A stretch of 19,771 bases of DNA, taken from the NCBI GenBank assembly GCA_014885115.2, contig WKLE02002621.1:1-19771 (forward strand). The letters are read 5' to 3'. Source of the stretch: Asterionellopsis glacialis (Eukaryota; Bacillariophyta; Plagiogrammaphyceae; Rhaphoneidales; Asterionellopsidaceae). This document shows positions 16,189 through 19,771 of this stretch, piece by piece. The position numbers and the translations under genes were made by a program. A model generated the notes under the pieces. That model did no database searches, was not told the DNA's origin, and saw nothing but the letters and a program-made list of their open reading frames with translations. Positions within the stretch are counted from its first letter, which is position 1, and each line of letters starts with the position of its first letter.

Positions 16189-16590
16189 AAAGGCGAACGA
16201 AATGTTTACATTGACTTGAAAGCCATCTAGAGAGGGAATGATGCAAACAAAAAAGTGTTGCACCTCATTCGCCATACCACAGTATGTGGAGTACAGGAAA
16301 ATAGCACCCTGTTGAATTATTAATACGTATACTTTTCTTGTTATACATTCTTTTCTTCAATTCTTCACTCCAAGCACTACTGTACCTCATAACACATGAG
16401 GCACCGGTAGAGGTACTGGTACGCAGATTATGACAGCAGGGCCGACGTATGTCCAAATATAAGTCCCCAACCATTCAATGCCAATTAAAAAAGTAAAGTA
16501 AAACGAAGGACGATGAGTAAAGTGTGGCACAAAAAAAAATTATGAGAGATGATTTTTTTAGTTTTCTTCTTTTCTTTCATTTCCATGAAC
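16189..16590. other. Intergenic region, no gene seen
   Basis: It contains a small inverted repeat CCTCAT-AACAC-ATGAGG (16385-16401), A/T homopolymers near 16531-16540 and no convincing ORF. It would hold the 3' ends of the plus-strand ORF at 15814 and the broken minus-strand gene at 16999. Confidence 0.45.
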
Positions 16591-16999
16591 TTACCACTCA
16601 ATGTAGTCATGCTCGCCCTCGATTTTGGCTAGTTCCCATAGTTTTGAATGCGGTCTTTCACCAGCACGATTCGTACGATCTTGGGACGAACTATCTTCTT
16701 CTGTCTTCATTAGTATCTTCATTATTTGCGGGTTCTGTAAAGTAACTTAAAACATCATCAAATCCTGATGACATGATACCCATCTATCCTGTTGCCGTTG
16801 AAGAAGATGTTGTTGGAGCACCACCACCACTACTACTACTACTACTACCACCACCACCACCATTATTCTTATTAATTGCTCGTGAGAATTGTTTGACTTT
16901 AGCTCTCTTTTCGGCACGTTTCACTAATCGTACTTATGCTTCTTCTTTAAGTTCGTGTTTTAGCCATTCTAAAAAGTAACGGAATACAACATTACCCAT
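16591..16999 (-). pseudogene. Broken small gene with two in-frame stops and a frameshift
   Basis: From ATG 16999 the minus strand reads MGNVVFRYFLEWLKHELKEE, Ala, a TAA (16936-16934), then VRLVKRAEKRAKVKQFSRAI in the same frame. A Gly5-Ser6-Gly3 linker follows, encoded by GGT/AGT repeats. A TAG (16786-16784) comes next, then MGIMSSGFDDVLSYFTEPAN, still in frame. Coding character then continues in the next frame (RPHSKLWELAKIEGEHDYIE, then Trp) to a TAA at 16593-16591. The charged, helix-like sequence on both sides of each stop argues for one original protein. Both stops are one C-to-T change from Gln codons. Alternatives are missed small introns (a GTAAGT overlaps the final stop and TTACTTTACAG precedes the second part) or sequence errors. 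The family is not recognised. Confidence 0.45.
16818..16863. repeat. Trinucleotide repeat (ACC/ACT)n
   Basis: Runs of ACC and ACT triplets. On the minus strand they read as GGT and AGT codons for Gly and Ser in the broken gene; on the plus strand they would give Pro/Leu runs. The Gly/Ser reading fits a flexible linker better. Confidence 0.7.
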
Positions 17000-17339
17000 C
17001 TAGATGATAGATTTTCAGATATATAATACAGAGAGACTGCAATTTGAGTACAGTACGCAGATACAAAGACGAGAAAATGAAAAGAATGCACCCCAATCAT
17101 ATAACATGACTTTTTTTCTAATATTCTTTACATTCATCTAAAAAAAAAAAAAGCTCATCCCCCCCAAAAAACACTCGGCGAGGACATTTACTGGTGGAAA
17201 AACACAGAATTTTGATTCCACCAGACGGGAAGCTATCATCAAACCGTAACACAATGAACCACACAAATATTCCTTACATTTCAACCACATCCGTAGTGTC
17301 GGTAAATTCTGCTGAATTTTTCGACATTTTAATATACTT
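17000..17339. other. Intergenic region with homopolymers, no gene seen
   Basis: It contains a run of about 13 A (around 17141-17153) and a C-run followed by an A-run (around 17159-17171). It lies between the stop of the minus-strand gene at 17340 and the start of the broken gene at 16999. No further feature is visible. Confidence 0.45.
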
Positions 17340-17984
17340 TTATAAATGAAAAACTTTGAAATCAGATACAAGCTTACCCCCGTTTCCAAATACTGATGTG
17401 TACGTCTGCGTTCCACCTCCTGTCAGGCAAAGGTTGTCCCTTCTATTAGATTTACGCGCCCAATCGTTGCCGCTGGAGCTATCAATTTCAGCGGCATGAA
17501 TTTCCAGCCAATCTGACGGGCTATTGACTTTTACTACATAGTCACCACACTTACCCCCCCATCCCACACGTTCACAGTCAAACGTACCTTCACCAGACCG
17601 AGTGTCAATATCGAAATAACCATTATTAGGAAGGTACTTTCCATTAAAGTACATGTGGGGTACAACTTCAACATACACATCAAAGATTCCATCTTTCATT
17701 CCTTCTTCCTCCAAATAGACCAACCTGTACTCGCATGGGTAAGTTGTCTTAAATGTAGGAATTTCCTCATCCTCATCAAAACCAAAAAAATCAAAGGCCA
17801 TGGCATTCAAAACATTACCACCACTTGACACATAAAGGACAGCACAACCTACAAATGTAGCACAAATGGTTGCAACCTTCTTCCACGACGACAAAGTAAA
17901 GGATTCCTTGGTTTGAACTTCATCAACTACATTGTGTCCTTCATCTTTAAAAAGAGACGAAAGAATAATAGTATCATGATTCAT
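17340..17984 (-). CDS. Single-pass membrane protein with an extracytoplasmic Cys-containing domain (214 aa)
   Basis: ATG 17984-17982 to TAA 17342-17340, a single exon. Residues 1-34 are polar and acidic. A single hydrophobic span follows at about 36-54 (KKVATICATFVGCAVLYV), preceded by Lys-Lys, which suggests a type II anchor or an uncleaved signal anchor. The rest is a compact domain rich in aromatic and acidic residues. It has Cys residues (YPCEYR, TFDCERV, GGKCGDY, DNLCLTG) that could form disulfides, and clear strand-like segments such as GIFDVYVEVVPHMYFNGKYL. No catalytic motif is recognised. The small domain could be secretory-pathway, cell-surface or vacuolar. The gene is divergent to the plus-strand coding remnant at 18278. 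Confidence 0.72.
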   Translation of the reverse strand: MNHDTIILSSLFKDEGHNVVDEVQTKESFTLSSWKKVATICATFVGCAVLYVSSGGNVLNAMAFDFFGFDEDEEIPTFKTTYPCEYRLVYLEEEGMKDGIFDVYVEVVPHMYFNGKYLPNNGYFDIDTRSGEGTFDCERVGWGGKCGDYVVKVNSPSDWLEIHAAEIDSSSGNDWARKSNRRDNLCLTGGGTQTYTSVFGNGGKLVSDFKVFHL

Positions 17985-18277
17985 AATGAAGATTTTGTAC
18001 GAATGAATGATTTGAGTTTTCCAAGAATAAAAGTGTTAATACCAAAATGTGTTGTGAATGAATAGAAACAATAGCCACATATAGTAGCTAGTGTAACATA
18101 CTGCTTCATGCTTCATGATGTACAAAGGAAAATTGAACAACACTCACCAACCACAAGCTTGGATGTTTCGTTTTGGTAAGTCATCGTTTGTTTCTGTTGT
18201 TTCAGGTTGTTCCGCAGAGAAAATATTATTCTGAGATCACGGGTGGAGTCAAAACTGAAAAAGTGAGTTGGTAATGA
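17985..18277. other. Spacer with possible splice signals
   Basis: It contains the promoter side of the 17984 gene. A short ATG frame of 38 codons starts near 18118. Within it, TTTTG-GTAAGT (near 18175) and TTTCAG (near 18210) look like splice sites but are only about 30 nt apart, too short for a normal intron. In the frame of the 18278 ORF, VVPQRKYYSEITGGVKTEKV runs up to a TAA/TGA pair at 18272-18277, so an upstream exon is possible but not established. Confidence 0.3.
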
Positions 18278-18598
18278 TTGTACTTATTGTCCATACTGCA
18301 TGTAGAGTTCTACAATGGGAAGGTACCATTATTTGTTCATACCCATACGTCACAAGATGTCAGAAAGTGTGTGATGGATCTGATGGATCTTTTGGATCTT
18401 CTTGGATTGAACAGCTCCAAACGGCATGTGGAATTCTACAATGGTAGAGTACTTGTTCACATTGAATTTTCCCGGTCATTTTTGACCGTGGATTTTGGTA
18501 AAGTAAGAGACGTAGATTTGAAGGCACTTCTCTTAGAAATGATGTATTTACTGGGAATTTTGGGAGTGATGTCACCTGTGGTGATTTTGCAAAAATGA
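18278..18598 (+). pseudogene. Coding remnant or unassigned exon with a duplicated segment
   Basis: An open frame without an ATG before codon 32, preceded by TAA-TGA and ended by TGA at 18596-18598. It contains HVEFYNGKV twice (second copy HVEFYNGRV), 42 codons apart. The copies differ at three synonymous third positions and one conservative Lys/Arg change, a pattern expected of protein-coding DNA on this strand. After each copy comes a similar 17-residue Leu-rich stretch (DVRKCVMDLMDLLDLLG and DLKALLLEMMYLLGILG), with 11 extra residues in the second unit. The lack of a start suggests a missed upstream exon or a decayed gene. No family is recognised. Confidence 0.4.
18290..18444 (+). repeat. 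Direct repeat, two 29-bp copies 126 bp apart
   Basis: Copies at 18290-18318 and 18416-18444 match at 25 of 29 bases, sharing CATGT, TTCTACAATGG and TCCA. The 126-bp offset is an exact multiple of three, in keeping with a duplicated protein unit. Confidence 0.75.
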
Positions 18599-19534
18599 GA
18601 GGAGTGTCCAGGTTGATATCATAATCGAAGACAAGGAGTGCTACTTGTCCAAATTTTCTCGAAGACAAAAATGATGAAATGCAAATGGACGGCAAAATAT
18701 GGTCACCACATCAACACCAATTTATTTATAAGACTTAGATTAGCATAATAATAGTTTAATTTAAAGAATATATATACTTTGGTGTCTTAGAATGAATGTC
18801 TTATTAGGGTTGATTGTTGTCCTTATCTGTGGCAGCATAAAAAGTAGAAAATATAGTTTTCTTTGTTCACGTCATCACCAATAGCTTTGTTTTTGATTGT
18901 TGAATTGATCTGCCATAAACTACAATCAGCTAAATAATATCATAATCAAAAATTATCATTGTGTTGTTCAACCTGAAATCAATGTAAGTTGGGGTTGATT
19001 GCAGTCATAATGAGTAGACAAAATGCATGAAGTTATCATTCATTTCAAAGGTAATAAATCAATGCAATACCTTCTGCTATGCCAATATTTGGCTTGTATC
19101 ACTTCAAATTCTTTTAATCATTGTTATTCTCTGATTTGTTATTGAATGAGATACCCTGAAGTGACCTTGTTGTAGGTTGATTGTTGTCAAAGAATACTTG
19201 ATTTGTCTTCTAGAGTATATTTTTGACTAATTTTTCTGTCTCCAATATCCACTCTTTATTTCTCCTAATTACTCTAATGGTGCCACCTGTTGATCATTTC
19301 AAAATATAATTGAAAAATATGAATGTCAGTGTAACACTCAAACTAAATAATTCCATCCAAATGAGGGCACCAAACACAACACGACAGTCAAAATCACGAG
19401 AAAATGACGTTCAACGAGTGCGTACAAAAATAGATGAAAAGTTTGTCCGGTGAATTTTTGGATATCAACAATCCACCAGTTGGTTCAATCATACAAAAGA
19501 CACATATTACTATAAGGAGAGTGTGAACGAACTT

Positions 19535-19588
19535 ACTGTTGCATTGCTATCATATGTTGTTCCGTCATTAATGACGGGTTGCAACAGT
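19535..19588. repeat. Nested inverted repeat around a 16-bp palindrome
   Basis: CCGTCATTAATGACGG (19562-19577) is a perfect palindrome. It is enclosed by ACTGTTGCA (19535-19543) and its exact complement TGCAACAGT (19580-19588). The spacing is lopsided: 18 nt on the left and 2 nt on the right of the core. Confidence 0.75.
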
Positions 19589-19725
19589 GCGTGCTTTTAG
19601 CATGTACTGTACCATTTTTTGCAGGGGGACATGTGTGGATGGTTTTATGTGTGTTCATAGGGTGTCCCTCCTTTGGGTTCTCTTGGTTAGTCACACCAGC
19701 TCTTTATTAATGGACTGTGCAGTAG

Positions 19726-19743
19726 GCGAGTCGCGAGACTCGC
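19726..19743. repeat. Hairpin: 7-bp stem with GCGA loop
   Basis: GCGAGTC (19726-19732), GCGA, then GACTCGC (19737-19743). As RNA the loop would be a GNRA tetraloop. It lies close to the window edge and its context is cut off. Confidence 0.6.
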
Positions 19744-19771
19744 GCGATATGTCAATCAACCGTAGTACGGA

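Larger units (their letters stand above)
18599..19771. other. AT-rich intergenic region, no gene seen
   Basis: No ORF of note on either strand. GGTTGATTG occurs at 18808, 18993 and 19175, about 184 bp apart. Two strong inverted-repeat structures lie near the right end (19535-19588 and 19726-19743). Base composition becomes less AT-rich after about 19550, which may mark the approach of another gene. Confidence 0.45.

Noticed and set aside
16773..16979. Plus-strand ORF of 68 codons with Pro/Leu runs
   Set aside because: The runs are a translated trinucleotide repeat. The opposite strand gives a better protein-like reading with a Gly/Ser linker and charged helices.
16591..16999. A variant genetic code with TAA/TAG as glutamine
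   Set aside because: Other genes in the window end at TAA or TAG and have long frames free of these codons, and the frame also needs a shift. Gene decay or missed introns explain it better.
18360..18695. Minus-strand ORF of 111 codons with a faint leucine-rich-repeat look (SLPKFPVNTSFLREVPSNLR)
   Set aside because: The repeat spacing does not fit leucine-rich repeats, and the synonymous pattern of the duplicated segment supports the plus strand instead.
1..19771. tRNA, rRNA or CRISPR features
   Set aside because: I found no T-loop consensus with a plausible cloverleaf, no rRNA-like stretch, and no regularly spaced identical repeats.

Overview
The window looks like nuclear DNA of a diatom or a close stramenopile relative. 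It is AT-rich and has large single-exon genes with long Ser/Thr/Gln/Asn stretches. One gene has a short GT-AG intron of about 104 bp, and there is a Ty1/copia element of the diatom (CoDi-like) type. This assignment rests on protein style and the retrotransposon; no database search was possible.

Layout. (1) 1-2000: a doubtful 88-codon minus-strand ORF, then a two-exon secreted protein of 278 aa (1037-1977) with a beta-strand-rich, Phe-terminated body. (2) 2430-4937: a large membrane protein combining four N-terminal membrane spans, a MORN-like segment and a DUF900-type alpha/beta hydrolase with an apparent Ser/Asp/His triad. (3) 5640-11303: a complete Ty1/copia LTR retrotransposon on the minus strand. 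It has two identical 316-bp LTRs, a 5-bp CATGC target duplication and one uninterrupted 1727-codon gag-pol ORF whose last 58 codons lie inside the 3' LTR. (4) 11443-14772: a plus-strand 1109-aa protein resembling THUMPD2/3 RNA guanine-N2 methyltransferases, with a second SAM-methyltransferase-like domain in the middle. The retrotransposon sits 134 bp upstream of its start codon. (5) 15814-19771: gene-poor sequence. It has a 124-aa hypothetical ORF, a broken minus-strand gene (16591-16999), a 214-aa single-pass membrane protein on the minus strand (17340-17984), a plus-strand coding remnant with an internal duplication (18278-18598), and AT-rich intergenic DNA with palindromes.

The most interesting signal is in the retrotransposon. 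The 15 bases directly after the 5' LTR, where a primer binding site belongs, are a perfect reverse complement of an LTR segment about 85 bp away. No adjacent tRNA-type (TGG-starting) site is seen. This is the arrangement expected if the 5' end of the transcript folds back and primes reverse transcription, as known for the Ty3/gypsy-type Tf1 element. It would be unexpected in a Ty1/copia element. The U3 region also carries three ACGT cores about one helical turn apart, inside sequence that codes for the polyprotein tail.

The genes do not form an evident pathway; this is ordinary eukaryotic gene spacing with a recent mobile insertion.
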